Part shown: in pieces, positions 53,571 to 61,882 of the stretch | How the letters are laid out: each line of letters opens with the position of its first letter | Position numbering within the stretch: the stretch's first letter is position 1 | Assembly (NCBI GenBank): GCA_965214035.1 | Contig: OZ243932.1 | Coordinates: 1,860,001-1,924,000 of the forward strand | Direction of reading: 5' to 3' | DNA from: JAJDYQ01 sp965214035 | GTDB lineage: Bacteria > Pseudomonadota > Gammaproteobacteria > JAJDYQ01 | Length of the DNA: 64,000 nt | Notes under the pieces: model-generated | What the model was told of the DNA's origin: nothing | Databases searched by the model: none | Seen by the model: the letters and a program-made list of their open reading frames with translations, nothing else | Position numbers and translations under genes: made by a program

Positions 53571-55189
53571 TGGGCACTTTAGCTGCCATATCTACCCCTG
53601 ACAGCCCTGATAAGCCGTGGCGGGCGCTACATCTGTTCAACCTCTATCGGCTGATCATCGCCGGCGTTATTGCCATTATTTTTCATGCGAGTGAGGGCAA
53701 TACCATTTTTGGCCAGCAGCTGCCCCGCCTGTTTGGCCATGCCATTATCATATGGCTGGCCATCATACTGCTGAGCGGATTCTCCAGCCGGCTCAGAGCA
53801 CCACATTTTCATCTACAGGCATACGGCCTCATCATTACCGATATCGCCTTTATCAGCATGTTGATGTATGCCAGCGGAGGAATTGCCAGCGGCTTTGGTG
53901 TCCTGCTGCTGGTCACTATCGCAGCCAGCGGCATTCTGTCAAGCCGCCATATTCCCTTTGCCTTTGCTGCCGCGGCCACGCTGGCAATATTTGCCGTGCA
54001 GTTCATAAAAGGTTTCCGGATGTTTGTCAGCGGGGAACCGCCGGAACTTGAATATGCACAAAACGGCCTGCTCGGTGCAGCCTTGTTCGCTGTTGCATTA
54101 CTCTCTCATCTGCTTGCGCAGAGAGTAAGGGTCTCGGAGATTCTTGCGGAGCAAAGGCGGGAGGAATTAACGGATCTGGCCACAATTAACGAACTGACCA
54201 TCCAGCAAATGGAAACCGGCGTCGTTGTTGTCGATCCCCATAATATTATCCGGCTGTGCAACTCGGCAGCGCAGGATATGCTCGGGCGCGGTAGTGATGT
54301 TGTTTCTCACCCGCTTAACTTTATTGCGCCAAAGCTGTATGAGCAGCTGATGCGATGGCGACAGGGCACACAGGATATGCCCAAGCCATTCAGAAATACG
54401 CCAGAAGGCAAAGAGTTGCTGCCTCATTTTCGAAGTCTGGAAGCAAGGTCAAATCTCTCAATACTTATATTCCTTGATGATACATCGATGCTGTCGTATC
54501 AAGCCCAGCAATCCCGATTGGCCTCATTGGGCCAGCTGACCGCCAGTATCGCCCATGAAATCAGAAATCCTCTCAGTGCAATCAGCCATGCCGGCCAGCT
54601 CCTGGGCGAAGTCAATACACTGGATGCGGCAGACCGTCGCCTGATTGAGATCATTCAAAATCAGTCGGAACGGCTGGACACGATTATCAAGAGCATTCTG
54701 TCTCTTTCCCGAAAAAAAGAGTTCAGCCCCGAAAAACTGGAACTTACCGACTGGATACATCAGTTTATCACCAGTGCCATTAACGAAAGAGGCATCGCCA
54801 CCGAATCAATTCAACTCGAATGCCCGAAAACACCCCTCTATATTCATGCTGACCCGCTCCATCTGAATCAGATAATGTATAATGTGACCGAGAACGGAAT
54901 ACGGCATTCACAAATGCAAAATTCTGATACACTATTGAAAATCGTGTGCGGCCCCGGCGGTAATGACAAAACCGTGGAAATCAACATTATTGATTATGGT
55001 AGCGGCATCCTGGAAAAATACCGGGAAAAATTATTTGAACCCTTTTTTACCACACTTCCACGGGGCACCGGCCTGGGGCTTTATATCGCCCGTGAGCTCA
55101 GCCAGATCAACCATGCGCATCTGCAATACATCGCTGACTCAAATTACGGTGCACACTTCAAAATCAGCTTCAGCCGAGTGCAGGAATAA
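53570..55189 (+). CDS. pilS: Sensor histidine kinase PilS
   Basis: A 539-residue membrane kinase: six TM helices (residues about 20-190, for example LYRLIIAGVIAIIFHA and LLLVTIAASGILSSRHI), a PAS-like domain (NELTIQQMETGVVVVDPHNI), the HisKA box ASIAHEIRNPLSAISHAGQL with the phospho-His, and the ATPase motifs NVTENGIRHS, DYGSGI and PRGTGLGLYIARELS. In Pseudomonas PilS senses PilA in the membrane and phosphorylates PilR. ATG 53570 is chosen over upstream frames. It overlaps pilR by one base. Confidence 0.93.
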   Translation: MGTLAAISTPDSPDKPWRALHLFNLYRLIIAGVIAIIFHASEGNTIFGQQLPRLFGHAIIIWLAIILLSGFSSRLRAPHFHLQAYGLIITDIAFISMLMYASGGIASGFGVLLLVTIAASGILSSRHIPFAFAAAATLAIFAVQFIKGFRMFVSGEPPELEYAQNGLLGAALFAVALLSHLLAQRVRVSEILAEQRREELTDLATINELTIQQMETGVVVVDPHNIIRLCNSAAQDMLGRGSDVVSHPLNFIAPKLYEQLMRWRQGTQDMPKPFRNTPEGKELLPHFRSLEARSNLSILIFLDDTSMLSYQAQQSRLASLGQLTASIAHEIRNPLSAISHAGQLLGEVNTLDAADRRLIEIIQNQSERLDTIIKSILSLSRKKEFSPEKLELTDWIHQFITSAINERGIATESIQLECPKTPLYIHADPLHLNQIMYNVTENGIRHSQMQNSDTLLKIVCGPGGNDKTVEINIIDYGSGILEKYREKLFEPFFTTLPRGTGLGLYIARELSQINHAHLQYIADSNYGAHFKISFSRVQE

Positions 55190-56565
55190 TGCCACACCGC
55201 GCTCTGATTCTTGACGATGAGGCCGATATACTCGAACTCATTGACCTTACATTCTCGCGCATGGATATCCAGTGCACACTGGCTGAGACCCTGGCTGAGG
55301 CCTATAACTTTCTGGACAAGAATGAATATGATCTGTGTATCACGGACATGAGGCTACCGGACGGAAGCGGCATGGAACTACTGCACAGACTCCAGAAAAG
55401 CTATCCGGAATTACCGGTTGCTGTTATTACCGCATTTGGCAGTGCTGATCTTGCAGTGGAAAGCCTGAAAGCAGGCGCATTTGATTTTATTTCCAAACCT
55501 CTGGATCTGGTGAGACTGCGCAAACTCGCCACCAATACGCTTAAGCTGAAAAACGAGCGTCTGGAAACTACCTCAACCGACAGGCTTCTTCTGGGCGAAT
55601 CACAGGCCATCAAGCATGTCAAGAAAATGATTCGCAAACTCTCCAGAAGCGAAGCGCCTGTTCACATCAGTGGCGAATCGGGTACTGGCAAAGAACTGGT
55701 AGCTCGGTCCATTCATCAACTCGGCCCAAGAGCGGAAGGCCCCTTTATCCCCGTTAACTGCGGTGCCATACCTGGAGAACTGATGGAAAGCGAATTTTTC
55801 GGCCATAAAAAGGGTAGCTTTACCGGTGCAACCCAGAATAAACAGGGTCTTTTTCATGCCGCCCAGGGAGGGACGCTGTTTCTGGATGAGGTTGCCGAGC
55901 TTCCTCCTCCAATGCAGGTCAAACTGCTGCGTGCCATACAGGAAAGGGCGATACGACGAGTGGGAGAGCATGACGAGCAACCGATGGATGTCAGGATACT
56001 CAGTGCCACTAATAAAGACCTTGCCGCCCTGGTGAAAAAGCAGGAATTCAGAGACGACCTGTACTACAGGCTGAATGTGATCAACCTGCCCATACCGCCT
56101 CTTCGAGAGCGGCATGGTGACATTCCATTATTAACCCGCCATTTCATAGGTCGCCTGAAAAACAGTCATGGAACGGATATCGAGATCACTGAACCGGCAA
56201 CCCAAAAGCTGGAGGAATATCATTACCCTGGCAACATCAGGGAGCTGGAAAATATACTGGAGGGTGCCACCGCCATCTGCGAGGATTATACGATTCAGGC
56301 CCATGACCTCAACTTAACTTCCCCCCCACCCCAGACCCAGACTACCGACATGCCGGCAAAAGCCGATGACAGGCCGGAACGCCCAGTGCAGATAACAGCA
56401 CGCGGCGAACAGGCACTGTCCGATTATCTGGAACAAATTGAACGATCCGAAATCACTTCAGTGCTGGAGCAAACACAATGGAATCGAGGCAGAGCAGCCC
56501 GAATATTAAAAATAACACAGCGCCAACTGAGGTATCGCATGACCAAACTGGGCATTCAAGGCTGA
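55189..56565 (+). CDS. pilR: Sigma-54 response regulator PilR
   Basis: A 458-residue NtrC-class activator. Receiver domain: ITDMRLPDGSGMELL with phospho-Asp 53. AAA+ domain: GESGTGKELVARSIH (Walker A), the sigma-54 contact loop GSFTGATQNKQG, LFLDEVAELPP (Walker B). C-terminal Fis HTH: SVLEQTQWNRGRAARILKIT. It should drive the sigma-54 promoters of the pilin genes directly downstream; matching GACA/TGTC elements are seen there. Confidence 0.95.
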   Translation: MPHRALILDDEADILELIDLTFSRMDIQCTLAETLAEAYNFLDKNEYDLCITDMRLPDGSGMELLHRLQKSYPELPVAVITAFGSADLAVESLKAGAFDFISKPLDLVRLRKLATNTLKLKNERLETTSTDRLLLGESQAIKHVKKMIRKLSRSEAPVHISGESGTGKELVARSIHQLGPRAEGPFIPVNCGAIPGELMESEFFGHKKGSFTGATQNKQGLFHAAQGGTLFLDEVAELPPPMQVKLLRAIQERAIRRVGEHDEQPMDVRILSATNKDLAALVKKQEFRDDLYYRLNVINLPIPPLRERHGDIPLLTRHFIGRLKNSHGTDIEITEPATQKLEEYHYPGNIRELENILEGATAICEDYTIQAHDLNLTSPPPQTQTTDMPAKADDRPERPVQITARGEQALSDYLEQIERSEITSVLEQTQWNRGRAARILKITQRQLRYRMTKLGIQG

Positions 56566-56596
56566 CAAAATCTGTCGCATCAGGACAGATTCTGTC
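56563..56596. promoter_or_regulatory. Paired GACA..TGTC elements (probable PilR site) of pilin 1
   Basis: Two inverted repeats in tandem, TGACAAAATCTGTC (56563-56576) and GGACAGATTCTGTC (56583-56596), about 140-170 bases upstream of the pilin 1 promoter, the right distance for an enhancer. The same pair recurs ahead of other pilins, and PilR of Pseudomonas binds TGTC-type repeats. It overlaps the pilR stop. Confidence 0.6.
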
Positions 56597-56735
56597 AATT
56601 CAATAAATAATATATACCCGCCAATTAACTCCTGGTTATCCATGAGGGGAAACGGCGTGGCCATCTGTTTCCAGACTACCATAGTGCAGAACGCCTTGGT
56701 ACTGATACAGGATTCAGATGGATCGGTATAGAAAA

Positions 56736-56751
56736 TGGCACGCCACTTGCT
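56736..56751 (+). promoter_or_regulatory. Sigma-54 promoter of pilin 1
   Basis: TGGCACGCCACTTGCT: a full match to the -24/-12 consensus TGGCACG-N4-TTGCW, 65 bases before the pilin 1 start. Confidence 0.88.
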
Positions 56752-56816
56752 TGCGATTAAGATAGCATACTGCTACTTGTTTACAACCTTTTATTATTGA
56801 CTTTAGGGAGTCTGAA

Positions 56817-57239
56817 ATGAAAAAGATACAATCCGGTTTTACACTGATCGAAGTCATGATCGTAGTAACGATCATTGCTATTCTCGCCGCTGTTGCGCTG
56901 CCTGCTTACCAGAACTACACCAAACGGTCCCATGTGTCCGAAGGGCTTTCTCTGGCCAGTGGCGTAAAGGCCTCAGTTGCTGAACACTATGCTGCCAGAG
57001 GCAGCTGGCCTGCAGATAGCACAGCCGCCAATATTCCGGGAAATATTGACGGTGAAGCAGTAACTCAGGTCTATGTATCCAATGGCATAGTCGTGGTCGA
57101 GTTCAACCAGAGCGTAGAGGCTGGTAAAAACATTGAATTATCACCTTATGCCGACACCGGTTCCATTAAGTGGGCATGCAGATCTGCCAATACTGATGGT
57201 GTCAGCACATTATACCTTCCCGAGCGCTGCCGTACCTGA
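56817..57239 (+). CDS. pilA: Type IV pilin (PilA-type), copy 1
   Basis: A 140-residue type IVa prepilin. The leader MKKIQSG is cut before Phe1 of FTLIEVMIVVTIIAILAAVA, with Glu at +5. The globular part (residues 40 on) ends in a two-Cys loop, IKWACRSANTDGVSTLYL to ERCRT. It shares nearly all of the first 65 residues with copies 2 and 3. It has its own sigma-54 promoter, PilR-like sites and terminator. Pilus subunit, assembled at the inner membrane. Confidence 0.93.
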   Translation: MKKIQSGFTLIEVMIVVTIIAILAAVALPAYQNYTKRSHVSEGLSLASGVKASVAEHYAARGSWPADSTAANIPGNIDGEAVTQVYVSNGIVVVEFNQSVEAGKNIELSPYADTGSIKWACRSANTDGVSTLYLPERCRT

Positions 57240-57261
57240 GTCTCATCCAGCCAAAAATATG

Positions 57262-57289
57262 AAGGGGCTTCTTTAACGGAGCCCCTTTT
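57262..57289 (+). terminator. Terminator after pilin 1
   Basis: Stem AAGGGGCT/AGCCCCTT then TTTC, 22 bases after the stop. Confidence 0.8.
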
Positions 57290-57548
57290 CAGGGTGTGCA
57301 ACAAAACTCTGCCACAGCATTCTGCAGCTGTAATATCTGCTGCACCTATTGGTCCTTTCATACACAATAACCTATCAGGTTACTCCAGAAAGATTGCTCC
57401 TGCTTGATGATTTTTCAAAGTCAGGGACACTCGAAAAATACGATAACATCATAAAGCTGTGAGCTGTTTGCTTCTGATAGTGTCCCGGCAACCTGCCGAA
57501 TAGCATGTCATCTTGAGATACTCCACGACCCAATCAGATACCAGGATA

Positions 57549-57660
57549 GACAAAATCTGTCACATAGCCCGCCAAACGACCTGCTGCCATAAAATATGGC
57601 ATGACAAATCCAGACTATTCAGAATCGACAAAATCTGTCGCATTGGAACAGATTTTGTCG
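57549..57660. promoter_or_regulatory. GACA..TGTC elements upstream of pilin 2
   Basis: GACAAAATCTGTCACAT at 57549-57565, and the pair GACAAAATCTGTCGC/AACAGATTTTGTCG at 57626-57660. The second pair is about 140 bases before the pilin 2 promoter, the same distance as at pilin 1. The first copy is extra. Confidence 0.6.
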
Positions 57661-57801
57661 GTTCAAACAAAAAAAGAGATTTCCCCCACCAAACATAGCC
57701 AGACTATTAATGATAGCATCACACAGTCATATATTCGCCGGCCGGCTATGACACCGAATTATCGCCCATGATATGAAACCCAGAGCAGTTCGCATAAAAA
57801 G

Positions 57802-57817
57802 TGGCGCACTAATTGCT
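57802..57817 (+). promoter_or_regulatory. Sigma-54 promoter of pilin 2
   Basis: TGGCGCACTAATTGCT: -24 GG and -12 GC with the correct spacing. Confidence 0.8.
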
Positions 57818-57880
57818 TCGCTTCATATGACTTATTACTACTTACCATTTTTTATTAACCTAGATTTGAAGGAGCCTGCA

Positions 57881-58312
57881 ATGAAAAAAGTACAATCCGG
57901 TTTTACACTGATCGAAGTCATGATCGTGGTAACGATCATTGCCATTCTTGCCGCTGTTGCGCTGCCCGCTTACCAGAACTACACCAAGCGATCTCATGTG
58001 TCTGAAGGACTTTCTCTGGCCAGCGGTTTGAAAGCCTCAATGTCTGAATACTACTCTGCCAAGGGTACCTGGCCGGCAAATAACCCTCAAGCAGGTGCTG
58101 CAATCAGTACTGATGTTGACGGTAGTGCAGTAAGAGAAGTTTATACGTATAATGGCGTTATAACCATCGTTTTCAATGAAAAAGTGGACAACGGCAAGAT
58201 CATTGAGCTATCAGCCGTTGCCGATGACGGTTCCATTGAGTGGGTGTGCAGGTCTGGCACTGGCAGCAACCCGATCAACGAAGCATATCTTCCAGCGCGC
58301 TGCCGCACCTGA
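57881..58312 (+). CDS. Type IV pilin, copy 2
   Basis: A 143-residue prepilin, MKKVQSG before FTLIEVMIVVTIIAILAAVA. The N-terminal helix is identical in mature form to copy 1; the globular domain diverges (AQAGAAISTD, NGVITIVFNEKVDNG) and ends EWVCRSGTGSNPINEAYL then ARCRT. Start at 57881 follows AAGGAGCCTGCA. The longer frame upstream contains the promoter and is not coding. An independent transcription unit with a terminator. Confidence 0.93.
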   Translation: MKKVQSGFTLIEVMIVVTIIAILAAVALPAYQNYTKRSHVSEGLSLASGLKASMSEYYSAKGTWPANNPQAGAAISTDVDGSAVREVYTYNGVITIVFNEKVDNGKIIELSAVADDGSIEWVCRSGTGSNPINEAYLPARCRT

Positions 58313-58333
58313 ATCTCACCTTTTTGCAAATAT

Positions 58334-58366
58334 AAAAAGGGCTTCTTTCACAGAAGCCCTTTTTTT
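58334..58366 (+). terminator. Terminator after pilin 2
   Basis: AAAAAGGGCTTC/GAAGCCCTTTTTTT, 21 bases after the stop: long stem plus T-run. Confidence 0.9.
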
Positions 58367-58527
58367 GATTATGCGTGATAACTTCAGGTCACAATGTGCT
58401 TGTCAGGCATAATATTTACCGTGCTTATCTTGTTATGCACAATAATCCACCATGTCACTTTAAGCAGACCGATTCTTAATGAAGAATTATCACTCCCGGA
58501 TCTGACATGCAGAACACCTGAAAAAAA

Positions 58528-58543
58528 TGGCGCATTAATTGCT
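58528..58543 (+). promoter_or_regulatory. Sigma-54 promoter of pilin 3
   Basis: TGGCGCATTAATTGCT, 57 bases before the pilin 3 start. No GACA/TGTC pair is seen upstream, but CACAATAATCCACCATGTCA near 58439 is shared with the region before pilin 4. Confidence 0.8.
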
Positions 58544-58599
58544 TTACACTCCACAGGTTGTCAATACCTTGCTTTAATTTACTTCAGAGGGTGTCTGAA

Positions 58600-59034
58600 A
58601 TGAAAAAGATACAATCCGGTTTTACACTGATCGAAGTCATGATCGTAGTAACGATCATTGCCATTCTCGCCGCTGTTGCGCTGCCTGCTTATCAGAACTA
58701 TACCAAACGGTCCCATGTGTCTGAAGGACTTTCTCTGGCCAGCGGCGTGAAGGCCGCTACTGCTGAGCACTACTCTTCCAGAGGTGTCTGGCCTGCAAAT
58801 AATCCCGAAGCTGGTGTTGAGTTCAGCAGCTATGTTGATGGTAACGCGGTAAAAAAAGTCTATTCAGTCAATGGTATTGTTACCATCGTCTTCAACGAGA
58901 AAGTACAGAACAACAAGAGCATTGAGTTATCCGCAGTTGTTGATTCTGGCTCCATTAAATGGGTATGCAAACCCGGCAATGGCAGCTATGCTCCAGTTAA
59001 CGAAACATATCTTCCAGCACGTTGCCGCACTTAA
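58600..59034 (+). CDS. Type IV pilin, copy 3
   Basis: A 144-residue prepilin, very like copy 2 in the globular domain (NGIVTIVFNEKVQNNKSIEL) and ending IKWVCKPGNGSYAPVNETYL then ARCRT. The leader MKKIQSG and helix match copy 1. The Cys pair spacing is as in copy 2 plus two residues. Own promoter and terminator. Confidence 0.93.
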   Translation: MKKIQSGFTLIEVMIVVTIIAILAAVALPAYQNYTKRSHVSEGLSLASGVKAATAEHYSSRGVWPANNPEAGVEFSSYVDGNAVKKVYSVNGIVTIVFNEKVQNNKSIELSAVVDSGSIKWVCKPGNGSYAPVNETYLPARCRT

Positions 59035-59059
59035 ATACCACCTGTTCATAAACAGACAG

Positions 59060-59087
59060 AGAGCCTCTTTCGTGGAGGCCCTTTTTT
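59060..59087 (+). terminator. Terminator after pilin 3
   Basis: Stem GAGCCTC/GAGGCCC followed by TTTTTT. Confidence 0.75.
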
Positions 59088-59245
59088 AATGACACGATAA
59101 CATCCAGTCATGGCTTTTTTACCTGATATAGTATGCACTGCGGCGGTCCTTCATACACAATAATCTACCATGTCGCTGCAAGCGGCCTGCCTCTGATAGA
59201 GGCTATCATTCCCCGGACAGAATATTCAGAAAGCCTGATACAGGA

Positions 59246-59261
59246 TGGCACGTTAATTGCT
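59246..59261 (+). promoter_or_regulatory. Sigma-54 promoter of pilin 4
   Basis: TGGCACGTTAATTGCT: near-perfect. Upstream, CACAATAATCTACCATGTCG near 59157 repeats the element found before pilin 3. Confidence 0.85.
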
Positions 59262-59318
59262 GTGTATTTCTCAGGCTATTAAAACCTTACTTTAATTTAC
59301 TATCAGAGGGAGTCTGAA

Positions 59319-59741
59319 ATGAAAAAGATACAATCCGGTTTTACACTGATCGAAGTCATGATCGTGGTGGCAATCATCGGTATTCTCGCCGCTGTTGCGC
59401 TGCCTGCTTATCAGAACTATACCAAGCGAGCCAATGCGACTGAGGGGCTGTCTCTGGCCAGGGGCGCACAGGCTTCAGTTGCCGAATACTATGCAGCCAA
59501 AGGTGTCTGGCCCGCGAGTAACACTGACGTCAGGCTCGGCACTGATACGTATATTGATGGCGATGTGGTGATCAAGGTCAGGGTAGCGACCGGTGGTAAA
59601 ATTATTATCATGTATGATGCTGGGGTCGCTTATCACCAAACCCTTGAATTATTACCCGAAGCTGTCGGCGGTTCTATCAAGTGGACATGTAGCGGTGGCA
59701 GCCTATCCAGAGAATATCGTCCGACACGCTGCCGCACGTAA
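59319..59741 (+). CDS. Type IV pilin, copy 4
   Basis: A 140-residue prepilin; leader MKKIQSG, then FTLIEVMIVVAIIGILAAVA. The helix changes from TII to AII/GIL, a step toward the form in copies 5 and 8. The globular domain is unlike the others (DVRLGTDTYIDGDVVIKVRV) and has a shorter Cys loop, IKWTCSGGSLSREYRPTRCR. Own promoter and terminator. Confidence 0.93.
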   Translation: MKKIQSGFTLIEVMIVVAIIGILAAVALPAYQNYTKRANATEGLSLARGAQASVAEYYAAKGVWPASNTDVRLGTDTYIDGDVVIKVRVATGGKIIIMYDAGVAYHQTLELLPEAVGGSIKWTCSGGSLSREYRPTRCRT

Positions 59742-59763
59742 ATCCCGGCTGTTATAAGAACAC

Positions 59764-59789
59764 AGAGGGCCTCTCTGGAGGCCCTCTTT
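59764..59789 (+). terminator. Terminator after pilin 4
   Basis: AGAGGGCCTC/GAGGCCCTCTTT, strong stem. Confidence 0.8.
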
Positions 59790-59993
59790 GCCGTGACCTT
59801 ATATCATTATCACAACTTACTGGTCTGACTAACACCTTCATACAGGGCGATTTACCGAACCCATTCAGGCAAATCGCTTCTATCTTAATAATTCTATCAA
59901 CCAGATGCACCCGGTGAATGCAACAGTAGCGGATATTATCTGAACCTTTAGGCGGCTGCTCTCATTAACTCTTGCGGCTTTGTAAGTAACGCA

Positions 59994-60048
59994 TGACAAA
60001 ATCGGGCATCATGAACCGCCCAAATCTGTTACATCAAGACAGATTCTG
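59994..60048. promoter_or_regulatory. Degenerate GACA..TGTC elements upstream of pilin 5
   Basis: TGACAAAATCGGGCATC at 59994-60010 and CAAATCTGTTACATC/AAGACAGATTCTG at 60021-60048, recognisable versions of the pair before pilin 1. They are 110-165 bases upstream of the pilin 5 promoter. Confidence 0.5.
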
Positions 60049-60159
60049 CTGGCTCAAAATGAAGCAACTAATCTATAGTGATGGATTTTTACTGCCACCA
60101 TGCTACATGCCTGAACCTGATAAAGGATTACTGCTTGTAATTGGAAGGCCAACAAAAAA

Positions 60160-60175
60160 TGGCACGCTAATTGCT
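60160..60175 (+). promoter_or_regulatory. Sigma-54 promoter of pilin 5
   Basis: TGGCACGCTAATTGCT, 44 bases before the start. Confidence 0.85.
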
Positions 60176-60218
60176 CTTTCACTCGTATTGACAACCTGTG
60201 AAATTCGAGGAATCTGAA

Positions 60219-60674
60219 ATGAAAAAAATACAGTCCGGCTTTAATCTGATCGAGCTGATGATCGCAGTGGCGATCATCGGAATTCTGGCCGTTATCGCAT
60301 TGCCTGTTTATCAGAACTATACCAAGCGAGCCTACATCATTGAAGGTCTGTCCCTGGCTAGTGGCGCAAAGGCTGCCGTCTCTGAATACTATTCTGCGCA
60401 GGGCAGATGGCCTGTGAGCAACGTTCAGGTCGGCCTTGATAATGCCAATAATATTACCGGTGAGTCGGTAAACAGCGTTGTAGTGCAGCCCAATGGCGAA
60501 ATTGCTGTCATCTTCAACGAAAGAGTAAGAAACAATGAATATCTTGTGTTGGTGCCCAATACCAGCGGCGGTTCCATCATATGGGAATGCACTCCCGGCA
60601 CTCTGGACGGCACATATCTTCCGATACGTTGTCGCGACAGGCGCTCCTCGGAGCAGGGAGAAACAGGGGATTAA
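60219..60674 (+). CDS. Type IV pilin, copy 5
   Basis: A 151-residue prepilin with GFNLIELMIAVAIIGILAVI: Asn replaces Thr at +2, Glu5 is kept. The globular domain shares VVQPNGEIAVIFNERVRNN and a C-loop IIWECTPGTLDGTYLPIRC with copy 7. The C-terminus is extended by RDRRSSEQGETGD past the usual RCR end, an oddity suggesting loss of the original stop. No terminator follows; the mini-pilin is 43 bases downstream and must be co-transcribed. Confidence 0.9.
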   Translation: MKKIQSGFNLIELMIAVAIIGILAVIALPVYQNYTKRAYIIEGLSLASGAKAAVSEYYSAQGRWPVSNVQVGLDNANNITGESVNSVVVQPNGEIAVIFNERVRNNEYLVLVPNTSGGSIIWECTPGTLDGTYLPIRCRDRRSSEQGETGD

Positions 60675-60717
60675 CAGACCATATATGCGGAAAAATCTGT
60701 TTGGCGAGTAATCTGAA

Positions 60718-60897
60718 ATGAAAAAGATACAATCCGGCTTTACACTGACCATCGTTTTCAACGAAAAGGTACAAGACAACAAAAGGCTTGAATTATCGCC
60801 TGTTGTTGATTCCGGTTCCATTGAGTGGGTGTGCCGACCCAGCAGCATCTACAATCCAATCGATGAAAAATACCTGCCGACACGTTGCCGTCACTGA
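60718..60897 (+). pseudogene. Internally deleted mini-pilin, copy 6
   Basis: 59 codons: MKKIQSGFTLT joined directly to IVFNEKVQDNKRLELSPVVD and the C-loop IEWVCRPSSIYNPIDEKYLP TRCRH. About 85 residues, including the rest of the N-terminal helix, are missing in frame. The tail resembles copies 2 and 3. It lacks a sigma-54 promoter. It cannot form a normal pilin but keeps a reading frame. Confidence 0.85.
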
Positions 60898-61008
60898 GTC
60901 CCTAAGGACAGATTGGATGAAATAGGCCCCGGAGATCGATAGAAACTGCCAATCTGGACAGGCGCGAGAATACCCTCTAACCAGAATCCCGGACCACTTG
61001 ACACAAGA

Positions 61009-61024
61009 TGGCGCACTAATTGCT
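61009..61024 (+). promoter_or_regulatory. Sigma-54 promoter of pilin 7
   Basis: TGGCGCACTAATTGCT, identical to that of pilin 2; 49 bases before the start. Confidence 0.8.
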
Positions 61025-61072
61025 TCGTGCTTCACAGCTCACTCGCAACCTTTAAAATTCGAGTTCCCTGAA

Positions 61073-61495
61073 ATGAAAACAGCACAATCCGGTTTTACGC
61101 TGATCGAGCTTTTGATCACGGTAACAGCCATCGGCATTCTGACTGCCATTGCACTACCCGTCTATCAGAACTACACCAAGCGGACTTATATAGCTGAAGG
61201 CCTGTCTCTGGTTGGCAGCGCAAAAGCTGCTGTCACCGAATACTATTCTTCCGAGGGCAGGTGGCCTGCCAACAATCTTGAGGCCAGTCTTGCTGATGCT
61301 GAAACCATTACCAGTGAAGCAGTAAAGCGCGTTGCCGTGCAACCCAACGGTGCAATCAGGATCAGCTTCAACGAAAAAGTAAAGGATAACGGGTATCTTA
61401 TACTGGTACCTGACATGGGCGGCAATTCCATCATATGGGAGTGTACTCCCGGCACCTTGGATGCGGTATATCTTCCAAAGCGCTGCCGCAGTTGA
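61073..61495 (+). CDS. Type IV pilin, copy 7
   Basis: A 140-residue prepilin, MKTAQSG before FTLIELLITVTAIGILTAIA: the most divergent N-terminus of the set, with polar Thr residues in the helix. The globular domain is the sister of copy 5 (VAVQPNGAIRISFNEKVKDN; IIWECTPGTLDAVYLPKRCR). No terminator is evident in the next 60 bases. Confidence 0.92.
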   Translation: MKTAQSGFTLIELLITVTAIGILTAIALPVYQNYTKRTYIAEGLSLVGSAKAAVTEYYSSEGRWPANNLEASLADAETITSEAVKRVAVQPNGAIRISFNEKVKDNGYLILVPDMGGNSIIWECTPGTLDAVYLPKRCRS

Positions 61496-61655
61496 TGCCT
61501 GACAACAGGCCGGAGGCAGCGGCAAAACAGATTGAGCAGGCTGAAATCGCCCCAATGCCGGAGCCGATGCAGTGGAATTACCTGTGGCAGCCGGGATACT
61601 GAAGATAGCCCGGTGACAATGAAGGTACTGGACGACCCGGTCGGCCATCAAAAAC

Positions 61656-61690
61656 TGACAAAATCTGTCACACAAAGACAAAATTTGTCG
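61656..61690. promoter_or_regulatory. Paired GACA..TGTC elements upstream of pilin 8
   Basis: TGACAAAATCTGTC (61656-61669) and GACAAAATTTGTC (61677-61689), the most regular pair in the locus, 110-145 bases before the pilin 8 promoter. Confidence 0.6.
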
Positions 61691-61801
61691 ATTCAAATGG
61701 CCAAATCATATCTCCGCCGATGGATCCATGGTATGAAAATTGTGCGGGATGTGCCCGGCAAGCCTGCCCTGATGCGGGATCAACCCGATCAGGCAAAGAA
61801 A

Positions 61802-61817
61802 TGGCATATTAATTGCT
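61802..61817 (+). promoter_or_regulatory. Sigma-54 promoter of pilin 8
   Basis: TGGCATATTAATTGCT, 66 bases before the start. Confidence 0.78.
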
Positions 61818-61882
61818 TTAGTTTATACAGGTTCACTTTATAACCTAATCGTTTATAACTTTCAAAATTTAAGGAGTCTGAA

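Noticed and set aside
56563..61690. CRISPR-like array from the repeated GACAAAATCTGTC elements
   Set aside because: Copies are few, irregularly spaced and tied to sigma-54 promoters; they fit regulator sites, not CRISPR repeats.
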